From: Bacteroidota bacterium | GTDB taxonomy: Bacteria; Bacteroidota; Bacteroidia; UBA8524 | DNA: 48,033 nt | Reading direction: 5' to 3' | NCBI GenBank assembly: GCA_003531115.1 | Contig: DQHT01000111.1 | Span: 1 to 48,033 of the forward strand | Program-made: the position numbers and the translations under genes | Shown here: positions 15,733-23,545 of the stretch, in pieces | How positions within the stretch are numbered: the stretch's first letter is position 1 | Layout of the letters: each line of letters opens with the position of its first letter | The notes under the pieces: generated by a model | Databases searched by the model: none | Told to the model about the DNA's origin: nothing | The model's input: the letters and a program-made list of their open reading frames with translations, nothing else

Positions 15733-17587
15733 GGCTTTTTCCTTTGAGTGCTTGAGCAATACGAATATCCATAATCCGTTCCGCAAATGGACGGGTATAT
15801 TCATTTAACTCATCTATAAGACTCAATAGTATATCCTTATCGTTGCTTTCCAACGAATTTTTCAGATCGTTCACCAGCAAAGCGGTTTGTTGAAGTTCAT
15901 CATCCGACAGCAAACCCTGGTTTTTTTCCAGAAAACGTTCAGTTATATAGATGATCTGGCTGGCTTCATTTTTAGCCTCCAGCAGCAACCGTGTTTTCAC
16001 ATCGCTGTCGGCATGGGTTATAGAGGCCAGGAGCATGTTTTCTACCTCCTGGTCGGTCAGCCCATATTGCGGTTTCACTTCAATATCCTGTTTCACACCC
16101 GAACGTTCTTCCATGGCTTCAACTTTTAAGATACCGTCGGCATTCAGGGTAAATTTCACCAAAATTTTCGGAAATCCTGCTGGCATGGAAGGGATACCTT
16201 TTAACACAAACTCAGCGAGCTTGCGGTTTTCTTTTACCAGTTCCCTTTCCCCTTGATAAACGCTCACTTTTAAATTCACCTGTCCGTCGATCGAGGTAGA
16301 ATAACTTTTAGCAACCTGTGCCGGCACCTTATTATTTCGGGGAATGATCACATCCATCAATCCACCCAGTGTTTCAATTCCGAGCGAAAGGGGTGTTACA
16401 TCTAACAATAGCAAGTCTTTTCGGTTTCCGGCCAGTATATCAGCTTCAACCGCAGCACCCAGAGCTACTACTTCGTCGGGGTTCAGGCTGTCGTTAACAG
16501 GAATGCCCGGGAAATATGTTTTTACCGCCTCTTTTACCGCCTGCGTTCGGGTAGAGCCACCCACAAGAACTACTTCATCGAGTTCATCCAATGTAAGTCC
16601 TGAATCTTTTAAGGCTTGTTTGCAGGAATTTCGGGTACGTTCAAGCACAGGTTGGATCAGCTTGCCTAACTCACGAAGACCCAGCTTAAGGCTAAGGATT
16701 TGCCCTCCAAGTTCTATTGATTTTTCAAATATTTTCTGCGTGCCCAGAGCTATTTTAGCTTCCTCTGCACTCAGGCGAAGCAACTGGGTCTCGCTTTTGC
16801 TCAAGTCGTTTAGTTGATGCTGTTTTTGCCAGTGCGAATAGACAGCCCGATCAAAATCATCTCCACCCAGATACGTGTCGCCATGGGTCGACAACACCTC
16901 AAAAATCCCCTGAGTGATGCGCAGGATGGACACATCGAAGGTTCCTCCGCCAAGGTCGTACACGGCAACATGTTTTATTTCATTTTTATCCAGCCCGATT
17001 CCATAAGCCAAGCTGGCTGCGGTCGGTTCATTGAGGATACGGAGTACTTCCAGACCGGCCAGCTTTCCGGCATCCCGGGTAGCCTGGCGTTGGGAGTCAT
17101 TAAAATAGGCCGGAACCGTGATCACCGCCTTTTTAACTGGTACACCGAGTTCATTTTCCGCGCGGGTTTTTAGCTCTTTGAGGATAAAGGATGACAATTC
17201 GATGGGAGAATAAAAACGTTCGCCGATGCGCACCTTCACCAACTTTTCATCATCCTGATCGATCACCCTGTAGCTGAAAAAATGTTCGTGGTCCTTTACA
17301 TCCCCATACGATTTGCCCATAAGGCGTTTTACAGAATATACCGTGCGTTCAGGGGCATCAACCAGAAAGGCGTGTGCAGCTTGTCCTACAATGATCTCCC
17401 CGCCAGGGCCAAAATGGAGCAGCGAAGGCACAATTACCGAGTTGCCTTTGCCTTTTAGTGCTCTGGCAGCTCCTGTTTTTGGATCGATGATGGCCACCAA
17501 TGAGTTGGTGGTACCCAGATCAATGCCTACAATGGGTTCCTCTTTTTTTATATCTCCCGACTGGATATTGATGGAAATCTTCGCCAT
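15722..17587 (-). CDS. hscA: Fe-S cluster assembly Hsp70 chaperone HscA
   Basis: 621 aa. Hsp70 ATPase: [14 protein letters not shown] after an N-terminal extension, [33 protein letters not shown] and [11 protein letters not shown]; substrate-binding part with [13 protein letters not shown]. The C-terminus ([18 protein letters not shown]) resembles the end of HscA and lacks the acidic EEVD-like or Gly-rich tail of DnaK. HscA helps release Fe-S clusters from the scaffold. The ATG at 17587 (MAKISIN) is preferred over an in-frame TTG two codons earlier. A divergent Nfu-type gene supports the Fe-S context; iscU and hscB are not in the window. DnaK is the alternative, judged less likely. Confidence 0.82.
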   Translation of the reverse strand: MAKISINIQSGDIKKEEPIVGIDLGTTNSLVAIIDPKTGAARALKGKGNSVIVPSLLHFGPGGEIIVGQAAHAFLVDAPERTVYSVKRLMGKSYGDVKDHEHFFSYRVIDQDDEKLVKVRIGERFYSPIELSSFILKELKTRAENELGVPVKKAVITVPAYFNDSQRQATRDAGKLAGLEVLRILNEPTAASLAYGIGLDKNEIKHVAVYDLGGGTFDVSILRITQGIFEVLSTHGDTYLGGDDFDRAVYSHWQKQHQLNDLSKSETQLLRLSAEEAKIALGTQKIFEKSIELGGQILSLKLGLRELGKLIQPVLERTRNSCKQALKDSGLTLDELDEVVLVGGSTRTQAVKEAVKTYFPGIPVNDSLNPDEVVALGAAVEADILAGNRKDLLLLDVTPLSLGIETLGGLMDVIIPRNNKVPAQVAKSYSTSIDGQVNLKVSVYQGERELVKENRKLAEFVLKGIPSMPAGFPKILVKFTLNADGILKVEAMEERSGVKQDIEVKPQYGLTDQEVENMLLASITHADSDVKTRLLLEAKNEASQIIYITERFLEKNQGLLSDDELQQTALLVNDLKNSLESNDKDILLSLIDELNEYTRPFAERIMDIRIAQALKGKSLET

Positions 17588-17610
17588 GATCAACGCTACT
17601 CTATTCGCTG

Positions 17611-17618
17611 CAAAAGTA
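17611..17618 (-). promoter_or_regulatory. Candidate -7 element TACTTTTG for hscA
   Basis: Reverse complement of CAAAAGTA; exact TAnnTTTG match about 24 nt before the hscA ATG. The divergent nfu gene has its own match 24 bp away. No clear -33 box. Confidence 0.4.
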
Positions 17619-17641
17619 CTGATTTACGGCAGGAAAATTGT

Positions 17642-17649
17642 TACCTTTG
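17642..17649 (+). promoter_or_regulatory. Candidate -7 element TACCTTTG for the NifU-like gene
   Basis: Exact TAnnTTTG match 19 nt before the ATG at 17669. It forms a back-to-back pair with the hscA element at 17611-17618. Confidence 0.42.
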
Positions 17650-17668
17650 TAGAACGATTCTAAATAAT

Positions 17669-18241
17669 ATGGAGACTACAAATCAGGAATTAGTGAATAT
17701 ATACGCCGAGGCAACTCCGAATCCGGAAACCATGAAGTTTGTTGCCAACCGCATGATCCTTCCGAACGACAGCGCTGATTTTCAAACCCGTGAAGCAGCG
17801 TTGAGATCACCTTTGGCTACGGCACTTTTCGAAAAACCTTATGTAAATGCGGTATTCATCATGAATAATTTTGTTACCGTGAGCAAACTTTCCACTTTCG
17901 ACTGGTCGGATATCATGCAGGAACTCCGCGCCTTTGTAAAAGAATACCTGGAATCCGGCAAGGCTATCGTAGCCCCTCGTGAGGAAAAACTCAGCGAAGC
18001 CGAAGAATCAGAAGTGGTTCAAAAGATCAAAGACCTGCTCGATATGCATGTTAAACCAGCTGTAGAGATGGACGGCGGAGCGATATCCTTTAAAAGTTTT
18101 GAAGAAGGAGTTGTGAAAGTGGTACTAAAAGGATCATGTAGCGGATGCCCATCATCGACCATTACCTTAAAAGCAGGGATCGAAAATCTGCTAAAACGAA
18201 TGGTTCCGGAAGTAGAGGCGGTAGAGGCGGAGTCGGAGTAG
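17669..18241 (+). CDS. NifU/Nfu-type Fe-S scaffold protein
   Basis: 190 aa with the Nfu N-terminal domain (EATPNPETMKF at 10-20; LFEKPYVNAVFI) and the C-terminal NifU-like domain (VKPAVEMDGGAI, then CSGCPSS with the cluster-binding C-x-x-C). Proteins with this architecture carry or transfer Fe-S clusters to target apoproteins. It is divergent from hscA, and both genes have TAnnTTTG elements in the 80-bp gap, which suggests joint use in Fe-S biogenesis. The C-terminus ends in an acidic tail and is followed directly by an inverted repeat. Confidence 0.92.
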   Translation: METTNQELVNIYAEATPNPETMKFVANRMILPNDSADFQTREAALRSPLATALFEKPYVNAVFIMNNFVTVSKLSTFDWSDIMQELRAFVKEYLESGKAIVAPREEKLSEAEESEVVQKIKDLLDMHVKPAVEMDGGAISFKSFEEGVVKVVLKGSCSGCPSSTITLKAGIENLLKRMVPEVEAVEAESE

Positions 18242-18266
18242 TCCATGGTCGATGGACCATAGACCA
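18241..18266. repeat. Inverted repeat GTCCAT-GGTCG-ATGGAC and echo
   Basis: GTCCAT (18241-18246) pairs with ATGGAC (18252-18257), followed by a further ATAGACCAT. The block is made of alternating GGTC/GACC/CCAT words. It starts at the last codon position of the NifU-like gene and marks the left end of the repeat-rich transposase locus. Confidence 0.6.
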
Positions 18267-18308
18267 TAGCGGTAACGGTTTCGTCAATCGTAGGATTGTA
18301 GAACAAAT

Positions 18309-18400
18309 TTTTCCTCGTAAGCAAACAAAACCCCGTAGGGGTGAAAGGATTGTAGCAACAGCACCACCCCAACCAGAATAAGACCGCCTGAGGGCGGTCG
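18309..18400 (+). repeat. REP-like element A (two hairpins)
   Basis: Opens with TTCCTCGTAAGCAAACAAAA, then hairpin 1 CCCC-GTA-GGGG (18331-18341), the conserved GTGAAAGGATTGTAG (18341-18355) and hairpin 2 GACCGCC-TGAG-GGCGGTC (18382-18399). The same order of blocks is found at 19334-19425 in the same orientation. A GTAG tetranucleotide (18352-18355) stands before hairpin 2, as GTAG does before REP hairpins of enterobacteria. Confidence 0.85.
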
Positions 18401-18489
18401 TTTGGATGGAAGAAATTCTTTTGTTAGAATTTGAAAATCTTTCCATATTTTTATCCTAAAACCTATCATTCAAATGGTGGAGATAAATT

Positions 18490-18951
18490 ATGGCTAACAC
18501 ATTTTCTCAAATATATGTACAGTATGTATTTGCGGTAAAAGGCAGAGAAAATTTATTGCAAAAACCATGGCGTGACGAGGTATTCAAATACATTTCCGGC
18601 ATAATCAGGGAGAAAAAACAAAAAGCAATTATTGTCAATGGTGTTTCCGACCACGTCCATGTATTTGCCGGAATCCAGCCATCACAAAATATTTCGGACC
18701 TTATCCGGGACATTAAAAACAATTCCTCAAATTATATTAACGAGCGGAAGTATTTGAAATCAAAATTCAGGTGGCAGGAGGGTTATGGCGTCTTTTCATA
18801 TAGCCAGTCTCAAATAGGTCAGGTTTACCAGTACATATTAAATCAAGAGTCGCATCATGCCAAAAGAACCTTTAAAGAGGAGTATTTGGAAATGCTCACA
18901 AAGTTTGAAGTTGAATTTGATGAGAAATATTTGTTCGATTGGTTGGATTAA
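18490..18951 (+). CDS. IS200/IS605-type Y1 (HUH) transposase, probably REP-associated
   Basis: 153 aa, the length of IS200 TnpA. The HUH metal site is HVH at 55-57 in NGVSDHVHVF; the catalytic tyrosine is most likely Y115 in VYQYILNQESHH. Other family blocks are DIKNNSSNYIN and FRWQEGYGVFSYSQS. It would cut and join single-stranded DNA at hairpins. No tnpB or second ORF is present. The gene is surrounded on both sides by REP-like hairpins (18309-18400 and 19051-19425), the arrangement of REP-associated tyrosine transposases, so it may mobilise or maintain those repeats rather than a classical insertion sequence. All catalytic residues are present, so it appears intact. Confidence 0.9.
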   Translation: MANTFSQIYVQYVFAVKGRENLLQKPWRDEVFKYISGIIREKKQKAIIVNGVSDHVHVFAGIQPSQNISDLIRDIKNNSSNYINERKYLKSKFRWQEGYGVFSYSQSQIGQVYQYILNQESHHAKRTFKEEYLEMLTKFEVEFDEKYLFDWLD

Positions 18952-18991
18952 CGAGGCTTGAGTTAGTATATCTATTTCATCTTCAATTGTT

Positions 18992-19046
18992 TTGTTGATC
19001 CGACCGCCAAGTTGTTGATCCGACCGCCAAGTTGTTGTTCCGAAGC
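18992..19046. repeat. 20-bp tandem repeat carrying a half REP hairpin
   Basis: TTGTTGATCCGACCGCCAAG occurs at 18992-19011 and 19012-19031 without change, then TTGTTGTTCCGAAGC starts a third, decayed unit. GACCGCCAA is the left arm of hairpin 2 of the REP-like elements. Confidence 0.85.
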
Positions 19047-19050
19047 TGTA

Positions 19051-19117
19051 TCACCCCTACGGGGTTTTTATTGGCGTGGTGGTGAATTTCTATAATCCTT
19101 TCACCCCTACGGGGTTT
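19051..19117 (-). repeat. REP-like elements B1 and B2, inverted
   Basis: TCACCCCTACGGGGTTTTT at 19051-19069 and CTATAATCC...TCACCCCTACGGGGTTT at 19090-19117 are reverse-complement copies of the hairpin-1 part of element A. B2 keeps the ATTATAG version of the ATTGTAG word. Hairpin 2 is missing from both. Confidence 0.8.
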
Positions 19118-19271
19118 CGATTTTCAGCCAGAGTTTCCGGGTCCGGACAAGAATCAGATTAGCACCTTGATTTCATAATTTAAGCTTAACAATGTTCTTG
19201 GTCAAATTGTTCCTTGTGGTCTATCACAACACCGTAGAAGAGAAATGATTTCGGGATTTTAGAATAAATGT

Positions 19272-19318
19272 TTCATAGTAATCAAACACTAACACGCAGG
19301 GGTGAAGGGTTTGTAGCA
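19272..19318 (+). repeat. REP-like element C, degenerate
   Basis: TTCATAGTAATCAAACACTA, then CGCAGGGGTGAAGGGTTTGTAG, aligns with the left half of elements A and D but has lost the left arm of hairpin 1 and all of hairpin 2. Confidence 0.65.
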
Positions 19319-19333
19319 TTATAGAACCCTTTT

Positions 19334-19425
19334 TTCCTTGCAAGCAAACAAAAACCTACAGGGGTGAAAGGATTGTAGCCAACGCCCGGCTCCCTATGAA
19401 TACCAGAACCGCCAATGGGCGGTTG
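19334..19425 (+). repeat. REP-like element D (two hairpins)
   Basis: TCCTTGCAAGCAAACAAAAA, ACCTACAGGGGTGAAAGG, ATTGTAG, then hairpin 2 AACCGCC-AATG-GGCGGTT (19407-19424). It has the same orientation and spacing as element A. Hairpin 2 keeps full pairing although its outer base pair and loop differ from A, so the stem has changed in a compensated way. It ends 4 nt from the hemW stop. Confidence 0.85.
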
Positions 19426-19428
19426 TTT

Positions 19429-20559
19429 CTAATCCCAAAACAATTCAGCGATCAGATAATCAGCGAGCAAATAACCTTCTTTATTGAGGCGGAGAGAATA
19501 ATCATCCATAAAAAAATAAGGAAACAGATTTTCTGACCTTATGGATTCGATGAGCTGGTCTTTCAGTGGCTGGCCAAACTCTGTTTCAAATTCGTCAAAC
19601 ATGATCCCCTGTTTGGTCCTTAAACGCGTAAGCAGGTATTCGTTATGGATATTTTTGTCGCTTAACACCTCCGTTTCTTCAGGCAGGATACCTGCTTCCA
19701 TCGCCTTGATATAGGCCGCATTATTCGCCATATTCCAATAGCGTTCCTTGCCCGAATAGCCGTGGGCTGAAGGGCCTATCCCCAGGTATTCATTTCCTTT
19801 CCAGTAGGCGCTGTTATGGATGGATGGATGGCCGGGCTGGCAAAAGTTGGATATTTCATAGTGGTCCCAGCCTTTATTTTCCAGAAAATCCATGATCATG
19901 CGGTATTGCTTTTCAGCCTGTCCTTCATGCATGGGTTTTTCTTTTTTATGATGGATGGCATAATGCAGGGCGGTACCCGATTCTACCGTCATGCTGTAAG
20001 TAGAAAGGTGTGTAACGGGATAGCTGAGCATTTTTTCCATGTTCGCCATCCATTTCTCATCGCTTAGCAGGGGAAAACCAAAGATCAGGTCGGCATTAAG
20101 TTCCTTAAAACCCGCGGCTGCAGCATCTTCCAGGCATTGTTCGGCCTGTCGGGCCTGGTGGCTGCGATTCATCCATACAAGATCCTCATCAAAAAACGAT
20201 TGAATGCCAATGCTCAGACGATTTATGCCCGCTGACTTCAGGCTACTCAGGGTTTCCCGGCTCAGGTTATCCGGATTGGCCTCCAGGGTGATCTCAATCC
20301 CGTCTATACGGAACTTCTTTGCGATCAGATCCAGAAAGCGTTGAATTTCATTTGCATGAAGAAGGGAAGGAGTTCCACCCCCGAAATAAATACTTTGCAA
20401 ATTTGTCCATTCACAAACTTCCAGGCGCTGCGTAAGCTCAGCTTCCATGGCCGACAGAACGGGCGTTTTCAGCTTCATCGAAGTAGAAAAGTGAAAATCG
20501 CAATAGGCGCAGGCTTTACTGCAAAACGGGATATGAAAGTAAATTCCTGACAAAGCCAA
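19429..20559 (-). CDS. hemW: Radical SAM haem chaperone HemW (coproporphyrinogen oxidase-like)
   Basis: 376 aa. Radical SAM cluster ligands C13, C17 and C20 in PFCSKACAYCDF, then SIYFGGGTPSLL, EITLEANPDNL, INRLSIGIQSF and the HemW-specific HNSAYWKGNEYLGIGPSAHG. HemW proteins deliver haem and lack the extra Cys of true oxygen-independent HemN. The start is a TTG at 20559 (or a second TTG at 20553); no ATG fits. A TAAATTTG -7 element lies 12 nt upstream. The 3' end is next to REP-like element D. Confidence 0.88.
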   Translation of the reverse strand: MALSGIYFHIPFCSKACAYCDFHFSTSMKLKTPVLSAMEAELTQRLEVCEWTNLQSIYFGGGTPSLLHANEIQRFLDLIAKKFRIDGIEITLEANPDNLSRETLSSLKSAGINRLSIGIQSFFDEDLVWMNRSHQARQAEQCLEDAAAAGFKELNADLIFGFPLLSDEKWMANMEKMLSYPVTHLSTYSMTVESGTALHYAIHHKKEKPMHEGQAEKQYRMIMDFLENKGWDHYEISNFCQPGHPSIHNSAYWKGNEYLGIGPSAHGYSGKERYWNMANNAAYIKAMEAGILPEETEVLSDKNIHNEYLLTRLRTKQGIMFDEFETEFGQPLKDQLIESIRSENLFPYFFMDDYSLRLNKEGYLLADYLIAELFWD

Positions 20560-20567
20560 TATCTTTG
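20560..20567 (+). promoter_or_regulatory. Candidate -7 element TATCTTTG for the DUF4271 gene
   Basis: Exact TAnnTTTG match 16 nt before the GTG at 20584. It lies 3 bp from the opposing hemW element, so the two promoters would overlap. Confidence 0.42.
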
Positions 20568-20570
20568 GTG

Positions 20571-20578
20571 CAAATTTA
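20571..20578 (-). promoter_or_regulatory. Candidate -7 element TAAATTTG for hemW
   Basis: Reverse complement of CAAATTTA; exact TAnnTTTG match 12 nt before the TTG start of hemW. Confidence 0.42.
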
Positions 20579-20583
20579 AGCCT

Positions 20584-21483
20584 GTGATCCGGATCTGTCT
20601 GTCCTTATTTCTGTTCCTCTTCCTTTCCGCCGTGAATGGGCAGGTTATGGTCATGCCGGAGGATAGTCTGGCTGCCGACAGCACCGTCAATTACCTTCCA
20701 CAATGGCAGGGGCACCCCTTTTTTCGCGATTCTTTGGCCAACGACAGCTTTTTAATGCAGCAATTTCCAACCCAGGGAACCTACAACCCTAACTGGGTGG
20801 CGCATCAGGAACTACTTGGAGATCCAAAACCCCGGCATTTCCCTTCGAACAAGTGGAGATATCTGGTGGTGTTGGTACTTATGTCGTGCGTAGGCTTTGC
20901 CCGACTGGCCAGCCCCGGGGTAATTCTCACCTATTTCCGGTCCTTTTTAAAACCAAAATTATTGGGAGAGGTTTTGGAGGACCAGAATTCAGAAATAAGC
21001 GGCTTTTCAATCCTGATGAGCTTTTTTACTGCCTTGATCTACGCCCTGCCGCTTCAGTGGATATTGTGGAGTAACGAAAGGGCCATGACCGACTACCCTT
21101 TTGGGGATTATCTGCTGCTCGGTATACTCATTTTCTCCTTCATTATGCTGCGTTTTGTGCTCTCAAGTCTGGTCGGCCGCATTTTTGAGGCCAGGTATTT
21201 TGTTACCACGGCGATATACTCAAGCGTATTTCTGAACTTTTTTATTGCTGCTTTGGCCCTGCCTGCGTTCCTGTTTATGTTGCTGAATGATCAGGTTCCC
21301 GACGCGCGGGTAATGGGTATTGTGATCATTACCCTGTTGGGAATAACAGCCTTCCTGAAGAACGTCAGGGCGCTTACCCATGCCGCTTCAAGCTTTACCT
21401 ATCCAACCTTCTATTTAATTTTATATCTTTGCACCCTGGAATTAGGCCCATGGTCATGGGTTTATATATTATTGGATTACTAA
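20584..21483 (+). CDS. DUF4271 membrane protein
   Basis: 299 aa, GTG start. Signal-like N-terminus (about residues 1-19), a periplasmic part with WQGHPFFRDSL, then about six TM helices from residue 93 on. The FARLASPGVILTYFRSF block and the C-terminal FYLILYLCTLELGPW are typical of DUF4271, a Bacteroidota family that commonly stands next to hemD, as here. Function unknown; 23 nt separate it from hemD, so co-transcription is likely. Confidence 0.85.
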   Translation: MIRICLSLFLFLFLSAVNGQVMVMPEDSLAADSTVNYLPQWQGHPFFRDSLANDSFLMQQFPTQGTYNPNWVAHQELLGDPKPRHFPSNKWRYLVVLVLMSCVGFARLASPGVILTYFRSFLKPKLLGEVLEDQNSEISGFSILMSFFTALIYALPLQWILWSNERAMTDYPFGDYLLLGILIFSFIMLRFVLSSLVGRIFEARYFVTTAIYSSVFLNFFIAALALPAFLFMLLNDQVPDARVMGIVIITLLGITAFLKNVRALTHAASSFTYPTFYLILYLCTLELGPWSWVYILLDY

Positions 21484-21506
21484 CCTGAATTAAAGAGTAG
21501 CGAGCC

Positions 21507-22253
21507 TTGAAAGTAAAAACCATCCTGGTTTCTCAACCCCAACCTGAGGGAACCAAAAGTCCCTTTTACGACCTGGCAGAGAAGTTAAACCTGAAAGTGG
21601 ATTTCCGTCCCTTTATTCAGGTAGATCCTATCCCCGGAAAGGATTTCAGAAAAACAGAACGGATCAATTTTCTGGACCATACGGCAGTCATTTTTAGTTC
21701 ACGCAATGCGGTAGACCATTTCTTTCGCGTTTGTGAAGAACTCAAACTGGAGATGCCGGCCGACATGAAATACTTCTGTATCAACGAGGGAATGGCCTAC
21801 TACTTACAGAAGTACATCGTGATGCGGAAACGTAAAATATTCTATGGAAATGGTTCTGAGGCAGAGTTACTAAATCTCATCAAGAACCACCCTGGTGAAA
21901 ACTACCTATATCCCTGTAGCGATATCCGAAAAGCTACCTTTCCCGATTTTCTGACCAAGCATAAAATAAATTTTAAGGAAGCCATTCTCTACCGTACCGT
22001 TTCTGCGGATCTGTCTGACCTCACCGATGTGTTTTACGACATCATCGTGTTTTACAGTCCGGCTGATATCAAATCCCTCTTCGAAAATTTCCCCGATTTC
22101 AAACAAAACAACACGCGTATCGCGGCCTGGGGCGCAACAACCGCTGCTGCGATCGAAGAAGCCAACCTTGTTTTGAACATCCCTGCACCGACCTCCGAAG
22201 TGCCGTCAATGACCATGGCTTTGGAGAATTATATTATTCTCGCGAATAAATAG
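21507..22253 (+). CDS. hemD: Uroporphyrinogen-III synthase
   Basis: 248 aa with a TTG start at 21507. The fold is weakly conserved, but ILVSQPQPEG at the start, VIFSSRNAVDHFF (about 61-73), ENYLYPCSDIRK (131-142), EAILYRTV and IIVFYSPADIKSLFE, then RIAAWGATTAAAI, are in the order expected for HemD. It closes hydroxymethylbilane to uroporphyrinogen III in haem synthesis. Its neighbour DUF4271 and the nearby hemW support a haem context. Confidence 0.85.
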   Translation: MKVKTILVSQPQPEGTKSPFYDLAEKLNLKVDFRPFIQVDPIPGKDFRKTERINFLDHTAVIFSSRNAVDHFFRVCEELKLEMPADMKYFCINEGMAYYLQKYIVMRKRKIFYGNGSEAELLNLIKNHPGENYLYPCSDIRKATFPDFLTKHKINFKEAILYRTVSADLSDLTDVFYDIIVFYSPADIKSLFENFPDFKQNNTRIAAWGATTAAAIEEANLVLNIPAPTSEVPSMTMALENYIILANK

Positions 22254-22281
22254 GTAGCTTTTCTGCAATATTGTAGCGGGC

Positions 22282-22302
22282 TTGTCGTTAACTTTTCGAC
22301 AA
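22282..22302. repeat. Inverted repeat TTGTCG-N9-CGACAA upstream of porP
   Basis: Perfect 6-bp arms (22282-22287 and 22297-22302) just upstream of the candidate -33 box of the T9SS operon. Could be an operator; no evidence beyond symmetry. Confidence 0.4.
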
Positions 22303-22308
22303 CAAGTG

Positions 22309-22339
22309 TTGTAATATTGTTAACAAAGCTTAATATTTG
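22309..22339 (+). promoter_or_regulatory. Candidate promoter of the porP-gld operon
   Basis: TTG at 22309-22311, a 20-nt spacer, and AATATTTG at 22332-22339 (one mismatch to TAnnTTTG), 30 nt before the porP ATG. Confidence 0.42.
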
Positions 22340-22369
22340 CGTTGGACTAACCTCTAAAACTCACGCTGC

Positions 22370-23416
22370 ATGCGATTAAACTTTACAAAACTACTTGTTC
22401 TGGGCTCTGTATTCTTTTCTCTACACGCATCCGCACAACTGGATCCGTACTACACGCACTACATGCTTAACAAGCTTGCATACAATCCGGCAGTAGCTGG
22501 CGAAAAAGATGCGATCTGTCTGAATCTGATTACCCACCAGCAATGGTTAGGACAAAGAGATAACAGCCGTGCGTACAAGCCGAGTGAGCAAGGTGACTGG
22601 TTCGATGCGGTAAATCCGGCAACGAATGGTTTCAGCATCACGGCACCCCTGTTGAACAATCAGTTAGGGGTTGGGTTTCAGGTAATTTCCGATAAACTTG
22701 GTTTTAACAAAAACACCTACCTCCGGGGTTCGGTAGCGTGGAAATTCCGTTTGGGCAGACAATTGCCCGGAGGAACAGGCGCCACTGACCAAACCTTAGC
22801 CGTGGGTGCCGATTTTGGTATGGCTCAGGTTCAGCTGGATGGTACCAAATACAATCCACTGCAGCCCGGCGATCCGCAAATACCCTCTACCATTGTAAGC
22901 GGAAGCAAGTTTGATATGGGCCTGGGTGTTTATTATACCCATCAGCGTTTGTTCGATGGATTTTATGCCGGACTTTCGATGACGCACCTTACTGCTCCCA
23001 AAATTAGTGTTGCCGGTAAGATCGATTTTCATATTGAACGCTATATCTATTTCCTGGCCGGGTCACGCCATGATTTTGGTTCCCTGGCTATCCTGCCTTC
23101 CTTACTGGTTAAATCGAGTGGAAAAGGAGTACAGGTAGACTTAGGGGCTCGTGCCATGCTGAACCAAAAGCTTGTATTTGGCGCCAATGTGCGGAGTGCT
23201 GATGCCATCAGCCTGCTGTTTGGTTATTTTATTTTCCCAAATCTGTATGTGGGATATTCCTACGACATGCAGGCTATCAGCGGTGTGAGGAAGTATACGG
23301 CAGCAGGAACCCACGAATTGTTCGTGAGTTATTGCTTTGATGTTAATGTTGGTCCGCCGCCACCAAAGAAACCCATCTTCAACGTGCGCTATCTGGAGGG
23401 TTACACCCTTTATTAG
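22370..23416 (+). CDS. porP: PorP/SprF-family T9SS outer-membrane protein
   Basis: 348 aa. Signal peptide of about 22 residues (LHASA/Q), followed at once by the family signature LDPYYTHYMLNKLAYNPAVAG, here beginning LDPYYTHYM. The rest is a barrel with G-rich strands and ends at KPIFNVRYLEGYTLY. PorP/SprF proteins sit in the outer membrane and help type IX export or surface attachment, for example by binding type B sorting tails. It is the first gene of the porP-gldK-gldL-gldM-gldN order known from gliding and secreting Bacteroidota. Confidence 0.9.
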   Translation: MRLNFTKLLVLGSVFFSLHASAQLDPYYTHYMLNKLAYNPAVAGEKDAICLNLITHQQWLGQRDNSRAYKPSEQGDWFDAVNPATNGFSITAPLLNNQLGVGFQVISDKLGFNKNTYLRGSVAWKFRLGRQLPGGTGATDQTLAVGADFGMAQVQLDGTKYNPLQPGDPQIPSTIVSGSKFDMGLGVYYTHQRLFDGFYAGLSMTHLTAPKISVAGKIDFHIERYIYFLAGSRHDFGSLAILPSLLVKSSGKGVQVDLGARAMLNQKLVFGANVRSADAISLLFGYFIFPNLYVGYSYDMQAISGVRKYTAAGTHELFVSYCFDVNVGPPPPKKPIFNVRYLEGYTLY

Positions 23417-23545
23417 GCAGTAAAACAATTTCGGGAACATATACTAATGCGGAAAAAAATTGCGTTATACGTAACAATCGCCTTAAATGCTTTGCATTGT
23501 AAGGTTAATAAGATAAACTTGTACATTCAATTCATATTGCTTGAT

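Noticed and set aside
15733..15804. 24-residue N-terminal extension of the barrel protein
   Set aside because: It is hscA coding sequence in another frame and would destroy the signal peptide; TTG at 15732 has a ribosome-binding site.
15722..17587. DnaK instead of HscA
   Set aside because: The N-terminal extension, the HscA-like C-terminal end and the divergent Nfu gene favour HscA, though this is not proven by eye.
18992..19425. CRISPR array
   Set aside because: Repeats are few, unequal in spacing and in both orientations, and no cas genes are near; they fit REP-like elements.
23447..23545. 33-residue N-terminal extension of GldK
   Set aside because: The ATG at 23546 gives a normal lipoprotein signal peptide; the extension would bury it.
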